From assembly GCF_001510645.1 (NCBI RefSeq), contig NZ_LMVB01000001.1, positions 639,854-703,853 on the forward strand: 64,000 bases of DNA, in the 5' to 3' direction. A program made the translations under genes and the position numbers. Shown here in pieces: positions 45,216 through 53,979 of this stretch. The notes under the pieces were generated by a model that saw nothing but the letters and a program-made list of their open reading frames with translations, did not search any database and was not told where the DNA came from. This DNA comes from Paenibacillus sp. FJAT-29882. GTDB taxonomy: Bacteria > Bacillota > Bacilli > Bacillales > DSM-1321. Position 1 is the stretch's first letter. Each line of letters starts with the position of its first letter.

Positions 45216-46505
45216 ATGTTTATCGATCAAACCAAAGTATTTGTAAAAGGTGGCGACGGTGGGAACGGAATCGTTGCTTACCGAAGAGAAAAATATGTAC
45301 CAATGGGCGGACCAGCTGGAGGAGATGGCGGGCACGGCGCGAATGTTGTATTTGAGGTAGAAGAAGGATTACGGACACTGATGGATTTCCGTTATCAGCG
45401 CCATTTCAAAGCACCACGCGGCGAGCACGGCATGTCAAAAAATATGCACGGCAAAAACGCTAGCGACATGATTGTTAAAGTTCCACCTGGTACAGTTGTT
45501 ATGGACGAAGATACGAAAGAGGTCATTGCCGATTTAGTCGAACATGGTCAGCGTGCGATCATCGCAAAAGGCGGACGTGGCGGGCGTGGTAACTCTCGCT
45601 TTGCAACTTCAGCGAATCCAGCTCCGGAAATTGCTGAAAACGGTGAGCCAGGGCAAGAACGGAATATTGTACTTGAGCTTAAATTACTTGCTGATGCAGG
45701 GTTAGTTGGATTCCCAAGTGTTGGTAAATCAACCTTGCTTTCGGTTGTTTCTGCTGCACGTCCGAAGATTGCTGAATATCATTTTACTACGATTGTTCCG
45801 AATCTTGGCATGGTTGAAACGGAAGATGGCCGTAGCTTTGTTATGGCTGACTTGCCTGGTTTGATTGAAGGAGCTTCAGAGGGTGTTGGACTCGGACATC
45901 AATTTTTACGTCATATCGAAAGAACGCGCGTAATCGTTCATGTTATTGATATGTCAGGACTTGAAGGAAGAGATCCATACGAAGATTATCTGACAATCAA
46001 TAAAGAACTTCAGGAATACAATCTCAGACTTACTGAGCGTCCACAAGTCATTGTGGCAAGCAAGATGGATATGCCTGATTCAGAAGAAAATCTGCAGAAT
46101 TTCAAAGAACAATTGACAGATGACTATCCAATATTCCCAATTTCAGCTGTTACACGTGAAGGAATTCGTGAACTTTTATATGCTGTTGTAGATAAAATCG
46201 AAGAAACACCAGAGTTCCTGCTTGAGCATGAAGAAGAAGAGACAGGCGTTCACCGTGTCATGTACAAGCATGAATCAGCGCAAGATGAATTTGAAATTAC
46301 ACGTGATTCAGATGGAAGCTTCAATGTTTCTGGATTCAAAATTGAACGCTTATTCAAAATGACTGATTTCACTCGCGATGAATCGATTCGTCGTTTTGCA
46401 AGACAGCTACGTACTTTCGGTGTAGATGAAGCATTACGTAAGCGTGGAGCGACAAATGGTGTGACCGTACGAATTCTGGAATATGAATTTGAGTTTGTGG
46501 AATAA
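45216..46505 (+). CDS. obg: GTPase Obg (CgtA)
   Basis: Essential ribosome-associated GTPase linked to 50S assembly, stress response and sporulation initiation. 429 aa: glycine-rich Obg fold ([20 protein letters not shown]), G domain with GFPSVGKST near residue 165 and [10 protein letters not shown], NKxD variant SKMD, and the Firmicute C-terminal OCT domain. ATG follows GGAAGTG. Linked to spo0B as in B. subtilis. Confidence 0.98.
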   Translation: MFIDQTKVFVKGGDGGNGIVAYRREKYVPMGGPAGGDGGHGANVVFEVEEGLRTLMDFRYQRHFKAPRGEHGMSKNMHGKNASDMIVKVPPGTVVMDEDTKEVIADLVEHGQRAIIAKGGRGGRGNSRFATSANPAPEIAENGEPGQERNIVLELKLLADAGLVGFPSVGKSTLLSVVSAARPKIAEYHFTTIVPNLGMVETEDGRSFVMADLPGLIEGASEGVGLGHQFLRHIERTRVIVHVIDMSGLEGRDPYEDYLTINKELQEYNLRLTERPQVIVASKMDMPDSEENLQNFKEQLTDDYPIFPISAVTREGIRELLYAVVDKIEETPEFLLEHEEEETGVHRVMYKHESAQDEFEITRDSDGSFNVSGFKIERLFKMTDFTRDESIRRFARQLRTFGVDEALRKRGATNGVTVRILEYEFEFVE

Positions 46506-46592
46506 GAAATAGTTTAGACAGTTTGTGATAACAGAAAGCTATAAGAAAATGACTTTTATAAAATTCGGAGTCATAGAGTTGGGGGTGCGAGC

Positions 46593-47045
46593 ATGGCGAA
46601 TAAAATTGATAAACGATTCTTCTTGGTCAGAGAAGATGTGCTGCCGGAAGCGATGAAGAAAACGCTGGATGCAAAGGAAATGATTGAAAGAGGCAAAGCT
46701 GAATCAGTCTGGGAAGCCGTCCAACGGGTAGATTTGAGTAGAAGTGCTTATTATAAATACCGCGATACCGTTTTTCCGTTTCATACGATTGTCAAGGAAA
46801 AGTTGATTACGTTATTCTTTTATTTGGAAGATCGCTCCGGAACTTTATCAGAGTTGCTGCGTGTCGTCGCATCATCCGGCTGTAATGTGTTAACCATTCA
46901 CCAAACAATCCCGCTTCAAGGTCGAGCCAATGTGACGTTATCACTCGACGCAAGCGCGATGAAGGTTGGAGTGGATGAAATGATGACGAATTTCAGGAAA
47001 ATGGAGTTTGTCGAAAAGGTAGAAGTACTAGGGTCTGGTACGTGA
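46593..47045 (+). CDS. pheB: ACT-domain protein PheB
   Basis: 150 aa: N-terminal helical part ([20 protein letters not shown]) and a C-terminal ACT domain ([20 protein letters not shown]). It is a putative amino-acid-binding regulator; B. subtilis PheB is annotated as chorismate-mutase-like but lacks the AroH or AroQ active site. ATG after GGGGGTG. Between obg and pheA as in B. subtilis, but a strong terminator follows it, so pheA may be transcribed separately. Confidence 0.88.
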   Translation: MANKIDKRFFLVREDVLPEAMKKTLDAKEMIERGKAESVWEAVQRVDLSRSAYYKYRDTVFPFHTIVKEKLITLFFYLEDRSGTLSELLRVVASSGCNVLTIHQTIPLQGRANVTLSLDASAMKVGVDEMMTNFRKMEFVEKVEVLGSGT

Positions 47046-47050
47046 TTGGT

Positions 47051-47085
47051 AGCCCCCATGCATTTTGTGTGCGTGGGGGCTTTTC
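47051..47085 (+). terminator. Terminator after pheB
   Basis: AGCCCCCATGC / GCGTGGGGGCT stem with a T run. The gap to pheA also contains GACGCATA twice (47105 and 47125), a short form of the about 20-bp array. Confidence 0.88.
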
Positions 47086-47249
47086 TATAGAAAAACCCAT
47101 AGTTGACGCATAACTCCCAAATCCGACGCATATTTTCATTTTCATGCAATCATTCTTGCGTTTTTTCACCTTTTGTTGCAAAACTATTGTAAAATATCAG
47201 AATATAGCATAATATAGACATTATTTTCGTGAAAAAGGAGTTTGTTTAC

Positions 47250-48125
47250 ATGACATATGAAATTGCTTTCTTGGGCCCAAAGGCAACATTCACGGATTTA
47301 GCGGTTTCTCAGCTTTTTCCTGATGCAAAGAAGATCCCGATGCCGACGATTCTTGACTGTCTAGATGCAGTGGAAAAAGGAGAGGTGAAACTTGCTCTCG
47401 TTCCGATTGAGAATGCGTTGGAAGGTTCGGTCAACATCACGATTGATTATTTAACCCATGAAGCACAGTTGCCGATACGGGGAGAAATTATTATCCCGAT
47501 TCAGCAACATTATATGGTTCATCCTACTCATAATGATCTGGCATTTAAACCGGATATCGTCTATTCCCATTCCCATGCGATCGCGCAATGCCATAAATTT
47601 TTGCATCGCGAGTTGAAAGGGATTCCTTATGAATATACAACGTCAACGGCAGCAGCGGCAAAAATGGTCAAAGAGAATCCAGAGCGGAAAATTGCGGCGA
47701 TTGCCAATGAGATGGCAGCGGAGGAATATGGACTAGTCATCACGAATCGTAATGTTCATGATTATTCCCATAATCACACGAAGTTCGTTGTCGTTTCTCG
47801 TGAAGAGGTAGCATATCATGGTCATTTGGCGGCGGAAGGTGGAAGGAAAACGACGCTTATGGTTATGCTGCCAGCGGATTATACCGGAGCGCTGCATCAA
47901 GTGTTATCTGCATTTGCTTGGAGGAAGCTGAATCTTTCTAAAATCGAGTCTCGGCCAATGAAAACGGGTCTTGGTGATTACCTCTTTATTATTGACGTGG
48001 AAATGGCGATGGACGAAGTGTTGATTCCAGGAACGATTGCTGAGCTAGAGGCTTTGGGATGCAAAGTTTCAATTCTTGGTTCCTATCCTAGCTTCTCCGT
48101 TAAAAGTGGCGTCATGCAGAAGTGA
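47250..48125 (+). CDS. pheA: Prephenate dehydratase
   Basis: Converts prephenate to phenylpyruvate for phenylalanine synthesis. 291 aa: catalytic domain with IAFLGPKATFTDLAV, VPIENALEGSVN and the TTSTAAAAKMV motif (catalytic Thr), then an ACT domain with ESRPMKTGLGDYLFIID for phenylalanine feedback. The frame opens at a GTG at 47229, but ATG 47250 follows AAAAAGGAG and gives the family start. Confidence 0.95.
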   Translation: MTYEIAFLGPKATFTDLAVSQLFPDAKKIPMPTILDCLDAVEKGEVKLALVPIENALEGSVNITIDYLTHEAQLPIRGEIIIPIQQHYMVHPTHNDLAFKPDIVYSHSHAIAQCHKFLHRELKGIPYEYTTSTAAAAKMVKENPERKIAAIANEMAAEEYGLVITNRNVHDYSHNHTKFVVVSREEVAYHGHLAAEGGRKTTLMVMLPADYTGALHQVLSAFAWRKLNLSKIESRPMKTGLGDYLFIIDVEMAMDEVLIPGTIAELEALGCKVSILGSYPSFSVKSGVMQK

Positions 48126-48160
48126 ATGTTAAAAGAAAGAAAAATGAACGAGAAAACTAA

Positions 48161-48250
48161 AAGGGTCTGACCTCGCACTTTATATCAGTATGTAGTGTCT
48201 CATGAACGTATCTTATACTGTATTTAATTGTTGCGGGGTCTGACCCTTTG
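48161..48250. repeat. REP-like hairpin, GGGTCTGACC family (copy A3)
   Basis: AAGGGTCTGACCTCGCA ... TTGCGGGGTCTGACCCTT. The termini pair well while the interior differs from other copies. It sits between convergent pheA and niaR. Confidence 0.75.
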
Positions 48251-48267
48251 CTATCTAAGAGACATCT

Positions 48268-48801
48268 CTAATCAATAAGGATGTCTACTTTCTTGAGTGC
48301 TGCCTCTGCTTCATTGAGGAGTTCCTCAGACGATGCGGCAATCGTATGTAAATGAATACCGTTCGTCAATTCAGACAAATAGGCGGCTTTCGTTTGCGAA
48401 ACTTTCTCCAAGAATTGCTGAACTTCCTTGCGATTGGCCACCATAATCGAAGCTGTTAAATCGCCGTACACAGGATGTTCAACTTTTACATCCTTTACCA
48501 TAATACCGAGGTCAACAAGTAGATTTAATTCGATTTCAGTGAGTGACGGATCATGATTGCATGCGACAGTGCGTTCATGCATGGTTGGCTTTTTTGATTG
48601 CAAATATATATAGCCTTGACTTGTGGCGACGATTGGCTCATTTCTAGCTTTGAGCAAGGTAATATCGCTCACAATCACTTGCCGGCTTACATTGGTCATT
48701 TTCGAGAGTGTGCTTCCTGTAATCGGCTGCTCGGATGTTTGTAGTAAACTTAGTAGTTTTCCCCGTCTTTCTTCCCCTAACAATTTCTTTCTTTCTGTCA
48801 T
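48268..48801 (-). CDS. niaR: NAD biosynthesis repressor NiaR (YrxA/NadR)
   Basis: Niacin-responsive repressor of nadBCA. 177 aa: N-terminal winged HTH (GEERRGKLLSLLQTSEQPIT, NVSRQVIVSDITLLKARNEP) and a 3H domain with its conserved histidines (ACNHD, EHPVYGDLTA, LTNGIHLHT). RBS AAGGAGCGG before the ATG. It lies 69 bp after nifS on the same strand, facing the nad operon across a palindrome that fits its operator. Confidence 0.92.
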   Translation of the reverse strand: MTERKKLLGEERRGKLLSLLQTSEQPITGSTLSKMTNVSRQVIVSDITLLKARNEPIVATSQGYIYLQSKKPTMHERTVACNHDPSLTEIELNLLVDLGIMVKDVKVEHPVYGDLTASIMVANRKEVQQFLEKVSQTKAAYLSELTNGIHLHTIAASSEELLNEAEAALKKVDILID

Positions 48802-48870
48802 TGTACCGCTCCTTAACGTAATTATCGATATCCCCAGTTTACCATAAGAGACTCCTAAACCGTAATCTTG

Positions 48871-49995
48871 TTATGAAACCGTGATAATGTCAATGATACC
48901 TTGACTTAGATTTTGAACATCATCTTCCGTTGTACTTTTGCCAAATGAAATCCGAATGAGCTGATGTGCGTCTTCTTCTGATTTTCCGAGTGCCATCATC
49001 GTTCTTGAAGGATCTTGTTTTCCGATTTGACAAGCACTTCCTGTTGATACACTAAACCCCATTCGATTTAATTCCAGCAACATATATTGGCCTTGTAAAC
49101 CTCTACACGTAAGCGCAAGAATGTATGGCGATTGGGAGGAAGATTCAATAACTTGAACATCCATAGTATGGTCGGAAAGCTGATTCAAGCAAAGATCGCG
49201 TAATGCTTGAATTCGAATGAACTCTTGATTTTGCTGGTCTACAAGAGCGTTCGCTGCCGTAATAAAGGCGGCAATGCCAGGAACATTGACTGTCCCAGCA
49301 CGAAAGCCCGCTTCATGTGTCATATTGGGAATCGGTGGGGTAAGCTCGCTAATTTTTGGGAAAATTACGGCACCAACGCCCTTTGGTCCATACACTTTAT
49401 GACTAGATATACTAAGGCTATCGCAAAGTGCACATATGGATTGAAGCGGAAACTTCCCAAACGATTGTACACAATCGACATGTAGGAAAATTCCTCGTTC
49501 TTGTGTGATCTGACCAATTTCTATAATCGGTTGAATGACGCCAGTTTCAGAGTTGATATGCTGAACAATGACCATGCATGTCCGTTCATTCATACATTCA
49601 CATAGGTGATCTACATCAACTCTTCCATCTTCCAAATGCCGTAAATACGTGACTTCATAGCCGGTTTCTGCAAGTTTTTTCACGTGATTTGCTAAAGAAG
49701 CGTGTTCCGTTTGACTGATTATGATATGGTTTTGCGTTCGGTTTTGTGAAGCTAAAAAAGTCTCTAAGGCAAGGATGTTACTTTCAGTCCCACCACTTGT
49801 AAAGACAACACTCTCTTTTTTTACCCCGAGAATTTGGGCAAGTTGTTGCCGTGATACATCAAGCAGTCCAGAAGCATCAGTCCCGATATCATGAAGGCTT
49901 GCGCTATTGCCGAAGTAACGTTGTGAAGCTTCGATCCAGATCTTCATTGCATCAGGATCCATGGGTGTTGTTGCTGCATAGTCAAAATATTTCAA
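48871..49995 (-). CDS. nifS: Cysteine desulfurase NifS (for NadA Fe-S cluster)
   Basis: PLP enzyme that releases sulfur from cysteine, in Bacillus dedicated to the Fe-S cluster of quinolinate synthase. 374 aa from TTG 49995 (KYFDYAATTPMDPDAM): TSGGTESN, TEHASLAN, PLP lysine in SISSHKVYGPKGVGAV, and the active-site Cys loop STGSACQIG. The frame runs to ATG 50055, but homology starts at the TTG and neither start has a strong RBS. Divergent from nadBCA, upstream of niaR. Confidence 0.92.
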   Translation of the reverse strand: MKYFDYAATTPMDPDAMKIWIEASQRYFGNSASLHDIGTDASGLLDVSRQQLAQILGVKKESVVFTSGGTESNILALETFLASQNRTQNHIIISQTEHASLANHVKKLAETGYEVTYLRHLEDGRVDVDHLCECMNERTCMVIVQHINSETGVIQPIIEIGQITQERGIFLHVDCVQSFGKFPLQSICALCDSLSISSHKVYGPKGVGAVIFPKISELTPPIPNMTHEAGFRAGTVNVPGIAAFITAANALVDQQNQEFIRIQALRDLCLNQLSDHTMDVQVIESSSQSPYILALTCRGLQGQYMLLELNRMGFSVSTGSACQIGKQDPSRTMMALGKSEEDAHQLIRISFGKSTTEDDVQNLSQGIIDIITVS

Positions 49996-50071
49996 TATGT
50001 CCACATCCACATTCTTAGTTAAATAGACTGCTAGAAAAAAACTCTTGTAAATCATTTAATAGTATGTAAAG

Positions 50072-50091
50072 ATATGTGTCAAGACATCTGT
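50072..50091. promoter_or_regulatory. NiaR-type operator between nifS and nadB
   Basis: On the minus strand ACAGATGTCTTGACACATAT, an imperfect palindrome fitting the ACAnnTGTCtnGACAnnTGT-type site recalled for Bacillus NiaR. It lies within the 55-115 bp divergent region and can block both promoters when niacin is plentiful. Confidence 0.8.
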
Positions 50092-50110
50092 TTGTACAGG
50101 AGGCGGAAAT

Positions 50111-51694
50111 ATGGACCCGGTGGATGTACTGATAGTCGGTAGTGGTGTTGCGGCTATGCAGACGGCGCTTAGAGCTAGCAAGACTAAACATGTGATACTC
50201 ATCACAAAATCAGAGCTTAGACAAAGTAATTCCTATTTAGCTCAAGGTGGCATTGCTTGTGCGATCGCAAATGAGGATAAACCTGAGCTACATAAAATAG
50301 ATACAGTTTGTGCTGGTCGCCATTACAATAATCGGCTTGCTGTTGAAAAGCTTGTGACAGAAGGTCCTGGCGTGATTCAAGAACTTATGCATTCAGGGAT
50401 GGAGTTTGATTGTAACAAACAGGGCGTGCCATTGCTTGGATTGGAAGGAGCGCATAGTCAAAGAAGGATTCTCCATCGTCATGGTGATGCAACAGGCCAG
50501 CATCTGATGGAACATTTTTTGCAGCAATTAGCCAAATCTTCCATACAAGTGATGGAGTATACAGCGGCGATTGAATTAATTCTCGGACAAGACGACTCAT
50601 GTATCGGCGTCAAAACGATGAGCAAAGAGGGGAAAGTTGAATCCCTTTATGCGAAAGCAGTGGTGTTGGCAACCGGGGGCTGTGGATCACTGTTTCGTTT
50701 CACTTCCAATTCACCTACTGTGAGCGGTGATGGCATTGCGTTAGCTTTTAAAGCAGGAGCGAGAATTCGAGATATGGAATTTATTCAATTTCATCCGACC
50801 TTGCTTTACATAAATGGCAAAACCGTAGGGTTAGTGTCCGAAGCTGTTCGGGGAGAAGGGGCAGCGCTGATTACAGAAAGAGGGCAGCGAATTATGAGCG
50901 ATGTGCATCCGCAAAAAGAGCTTGCTCCCCGTCATATTGTCGCGCAAACGATTTATGCTTATTTGAAAAATGGCGAACAAGTATATCTAGATATTTCGAT
51001 GATTGCTGATTTCAACAAACGGTTTCCGACCATTGCTGCGCTTTGTGAAAATAATGGGCTGGATCTAGGAAGGCTGAGAATTCCGGTTGCTCCAGGAAAT
51101 CATTTTTTAATGGGTGGCATTGAAGTAGATGAATGGGGAAAAACGTCTGTTCAAGGGCTATATGCAGTAGGAGAAGTGGCTTGTACGGGTGTTCATGGTG
51201 CGAACCGCCTTGCGAGCAATTCTCTGCTTGAAGGACTCGTTTATGGCAAGTTGTTAGGCAAGTATCTTGCAGAAGCACCTGAACGAGTTTGGCCTGTTGA
51301 AAAAAAGGAAACAAAACGAGCGGAATCGCAACTCGTTTTACCTAATCTAACAGAGATACAAGCAAATATAATGAATGATGCAGGAATCGTTCGTAATCAA
51401 GCGAATCTTTCCAGGCTACTATTGTGGCTGGAATCATTTGATCTGAAAGCATTATTGCATGTTGATGTGACAAGGCTTTCTTTAGGTGAACTAGATAAAA
51501 TCAACGCGATAATCGTGTCGTGGTTGATTGCCTATTCTGCATTAGAGAGAACCGAAAGTAGAGGTGGTCATTTTCGAACAGACTATCCGCTTGAAAATAA
51601 TGAGGAGTGGCGTGAGGAATCTGTTGTACTTGACCGAAATCGAGCCATCCATCCATTGAAAGGTCGGGAACTTTATGAACAAATTAAAGCTTAA
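50111..51694 (+). CDS. nadB: L-aspartate oxidase
   Basis: FAD enzyme oxidising aspartate to iminoaspartate, first step of de novo NAD synthesis. 527 aa: N-terminal FAD motif VDVLIVGSGVAAMQTAL, SNSYLAQGGIACA, EGAHSQRRILHRHGDATGQH, and GVHGANRLASNSLLEGLVYG near the FAD C-terminal contact, then a helical domain. ATG after AGGAGGCGG. It overlaps nadC by 20 bases. Confidence 0.96.
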   Translation: MDPVDVLIVGSGVAAMQTALRASKTKHVILITKSELRQSNSYLAQGGIACAIANEDKPELHKIDTVCAGRHYNNRLAVEKLVTEGPGVIQELMHSGMEFDCNKQGVPLLGLEGAHSQRRILHRHGDATGQHLMEHFLQQLAKSSIQVMEYTAAIELILGQDDSCIGVKTMSKEGKVESLYAKAVVLATGGCGSLFRFTSNSPTVSGDGIALAFKAGARIRDMEFIQFHPTLLYINGKTVGLVSEAVRGEGAALITERGQRIMSDVHPQKELAPRHIVAQTIYAYLKNGEQVYLDISMIADFNKRFPTIAALCENNGLDLGRLRIPVAPGNHFLMGGIEVDEWGKTSVQGLYAVGEVACTGVHGANRLASNSLLEGLVYGKLLGKYLAEAPERVWPVEKKETKRAESQLVLPNLTEIQANIMNDAGIVRNQANLSRLLLWLESFDLKALLHVDVTRLSLGELDKINAIIVSWLIAYSALERTESRGGHFRTDYPLENNEEWREESVVLDRNRAIHPLKGRELYEQIKA

Positions 51695-52523
51695 GCAAGT
51701 ATTGGAAGCATTTTTCATAGAAGACATCGGTGAACGTGATGTAACGAGTGATACATTGTTTGCTAAAGATGAGCGTGGCACATTAACGTTTTTAGCGAAG
51801 GAAAAAGGTTTTTTTTCAGGAAGTGATGTGATTAAGACCGGCTTTTCCTTACTGGATGAGGATGTGTTGATCGAGCTTTTCGTACAAGATGGCGAAGCAT
51901 TTGAAGCAGGCTGTACACTCGTTTCCATCACGGGCAACATGGCAGCACTGCTGAAGGGAGAGCGGGTCGTTCTTAATTTAGTGCAAAGAATGTCTAGTAT
52001 TGCTACGGCTTCTAGGCAAGCTTGTACCTTATTAGAAGGAACGAAGACGAAAGCTTGTGATACACGAAAAACAACGCCAGGCCTGCGGATGCTTGAAAAA
52101 TATGCGGTCCGTTCTGGTGGGGCTTATAATCATCGCTACGGATTATATGATGCTGTCATGATTAAGGATAACCATATTTCTTTCGCCGGATCAATCACAA
52201 AAGCAGTTGAAATCGCGAAATCGAAGCTTGGTCATACCGTGAAAATTGAAGTAGAAACAGAATCAGCAGAACAAGTAAGAGAAGCAGTGGCAGCGGGTGC
52301 TGATATTATTATGTTTGATAATAGAACGCCAGAAGAAATTGCAGACCTTGTCAAACTCGTGCCACCCCATATTATAACGGAAGCATCTGGGGGCATCACA
52401 TTGCACACTTTAGCCTTGTACCGCGAGACAAATGTTGATTTTATTTCGCTGGGCTGTCTGACACATAGTGTTCGGGCATTGGATATTAGCGCAAAAGTAA
52501 TGGAATGCGAGGAGGTTCTGTAA
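51675..52523 (+). CDS. nadC: Nicotinate-nucleotide pyrophosphorylase (carboxylating)
   Basis: Converts quinolinate and PRPP to nicotinate mononucleotide. 282 aa: [46 protein letters not shown] (PRPP/quinolinate site), [10 protein letters not shown] and [14 protein letters not shown] lies inside the end of nadB, so translation is probably coupled. Its TAA shares a base with the nadA ATG. Confidence 0.96.
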   Translation: MNKLKLKQVLEAFFIEDIGERDVTSDTLFAKDERGTLTFLAKEKGFFSGSDVIKTGFSLLDEDVLIELFVQDGEAFEAGCTLVSITGNMAALLKGERVVLNLVQRMSSIATASRQACTLLEGTKTKACDTRKTTPGLRMLEKYAVRSGGAYNHRYGLYDAVMIKDNHISFAGSITKAVEIAKSKLGHTVKIEVETESAEQVREAVAAGADIIMFDNRTPEEIADLVKLVPPHIITEASGGITLHTLALYRETNVDFISLGCLTHSVRALDISAKVMECEEVL

Positions 52524-53629
52524 TGAGTATTTTGGATATGGTACAAGCGTCAACCAATGTTTTACCTGAAACGTATAAAACGATGTCAAACGAACAAATG
52601 GAAGCCCGTGTTTGGGAAATTAAGAAAGAACTTGGTGGACGATTGTTTATTCCAGGTCATCATTATCAACGTGAGGAAGTCATTCAGTTCGCTGATGTAA
52701 CAGGGGATTCCCTGCAATTGGCACAGCTTGCTGCCCAAAATCGTGAGGCGGAATCGATCGTGTTTTGCGGTGTTCACTTTATGGCGGAAACGGCTGATAT
52801 ATTGACTTCTCCTGAACAAACAGTCATTTTACCAGATATGCGAGCAGGGTGTTCGATGGCGGATATGGCCGATATTGAGCAAACGGAACGAGCCTGGTCA
52901 AAACTTTCGGCGATGTACGGTGACACGATTTTGCCACTTACCTATGTGAATTCAACAGCAGCCATTAAAGCTTTTGTCGGCAAAAATGGCGGAGCGACCG
53001 TCACCTCATCAAACGCCAAAGAAATGGTGTCGTGGGCGTTTTCCGAAAAGCAACGAATTTTATTTTTACCTGATCAGCATTTAGGGAGAAATACCGCTTA
53101 TGATCTTGGCATCCCTCTCGATAAAATGGCAGTCTGGGATCCATATAAGGATGAACTGATTTATGATGGAAACGTTGAGGATGTACTCGTGCTATTGTGG
53201 AAGGGACATTGTTCCGTTCATGAAAATTTCACAACAAAGAATATTGAAGCATTACGAAAAGAGCGTCCTGGGATGAATATCATTGTTCACCCAGAATGTC
53301 GCAGAGAAGTTGTCGAGAAGTCCGACTATGCCGGTTCGACATCTTATATTATCGATAAAATTGAAAAAGCAAGTCCCGGTAGTGAGTGGGCGATTGGCAC
53401 AGAAATGAATCTTGTCAAACGGTTAATCAGCAAGTATCCAGATAAAAAAATCATTTCTTTAAATCCCAATATGTGTCCCTGTTTGACGATGAACCGTATT
53501 GATTTACCTCATTTACTATGGTCTTTGGAATCGATTGTAAATGGCGTTCGGTTTAATCCAATTGAAGTGCCACAAAAAATCGCCAAGGATGCCATTCTTG
53601 CCTTAAATCGCATGCTTGAACGTGCGTAA
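52523..53629 (+). CDS. nadA: Quinolinate synthase
   Basis: [4Fe-4S] enzyme condensing iminoaspartate and dihydroxyacetone phosphate to quinolinate. 368 aa of the long Bacillus type: [32 protein letters not shown] with one cluster Cys, [12 protein letters not shown] with another, and [11 protein letters not shown] with the third. ATG 52523 after GAGGAGG, overlapping the nadC stop; an upstream frame start at 52505 lies within nadC. NifS, encoded divergently, likely supplies cluster sulfur. Confidence 0.96.
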   Translation: MSILDMVQASTNVLPETYKTMSNEQMEARVWEIKKELGGRLFIPGHHYQREEVIQFADVTGDSLQLAQLAAQNREAESIVFCGVHFMAETADILTSPEQTVILPDMRAGCSMADMADIEQTERAWSKLSAMYGDTILPLTYVNSTAAIKAFVGKNGGATVTSSNAKEMVSWAFSEKQRILFLPDQHLGRNTAYDLGIPLDKMAVWDPYKDELIYDGNVEDVLVLLWKGHCSVHENFTTKNIEALRKERPGMNIIVHPECRREVVEKSDYAGSTSYIIDKIEKASPGSEWAIGTEMNLVKRLISKYPDKKIISLNPNMCPCLTMNRIDLPHLLWSLESIVNGVRFNPIEVPQKIAKDAILALNRMLERA

Positions 53630-53685
53630 GCTTTGACAAATAACTTGTACTGCTTCGTAAATTAGCGTAGCTCTGTCCCTTTTCG

Positions 53686-53716
53686 AAAGAATGTCTACAT
53701 GGCATTCTTTTTTTTG
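53686..53716 (+). terminator. Terminator after nadBCA
   Basis: AAAGAATG / CATTCTTT stem, 9-nt loop and nine T. It abuts the short repeat b2. Confidence 0.85.
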
Positions 53717-53795
53717 TGGAAAAGGTGCGGGGCTTCGCAAAATCAGCTCCGCACCGCCACCTCCATAAGGTGATACAATTTGAGAACTTGAACCT
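53716..53795 (-). repeat. Short structured repeat (copy b2, inverted)
   Basis: On the minus strand TATCACCTTATGGAGGTGG, CGGTGCGGAGCTGATTTTGC and GAAGCCCCGCACCTTTTCCA, nearly identical to 16752-16834. Both copies touch a terminator hairpin at the CTTTTCCA end. The rest of the gap to safA has a hairpin of AGCCCA/TGGGCT type around 53810-53830. Confidence 0.75.
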
Positions 53796-53918
53796 TATTC
53801 ATCGTTGGGCTTTAGAGCAGAAGCCCATGGATGTTTTTAATCAAGTGCTTTTTCTTAAGCGGTGAACGGGGTTACGCTCATAAAAACGTCACCTCCTGCA
53901 TAAGTTTTGATGATAATG

Positions 53919-53947
53919 ATAGCAATTTGCCTAATGCGTCATAGTAT
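53919..53947 (+). promoter_or_regulatory. Possible sigma-E promoter for safA
   Basis: CATAGTAT at 53940-53947 fits a sigma-E -10; ATAGCAA 14 bp upstream is a weaker -35. safA is sigma-E dependent in B. subtilis. Confidence 0.45.
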
Positions 53948-53979
53948 ATATGGACTTATGCATAGGAGGGGTTTGCAGC

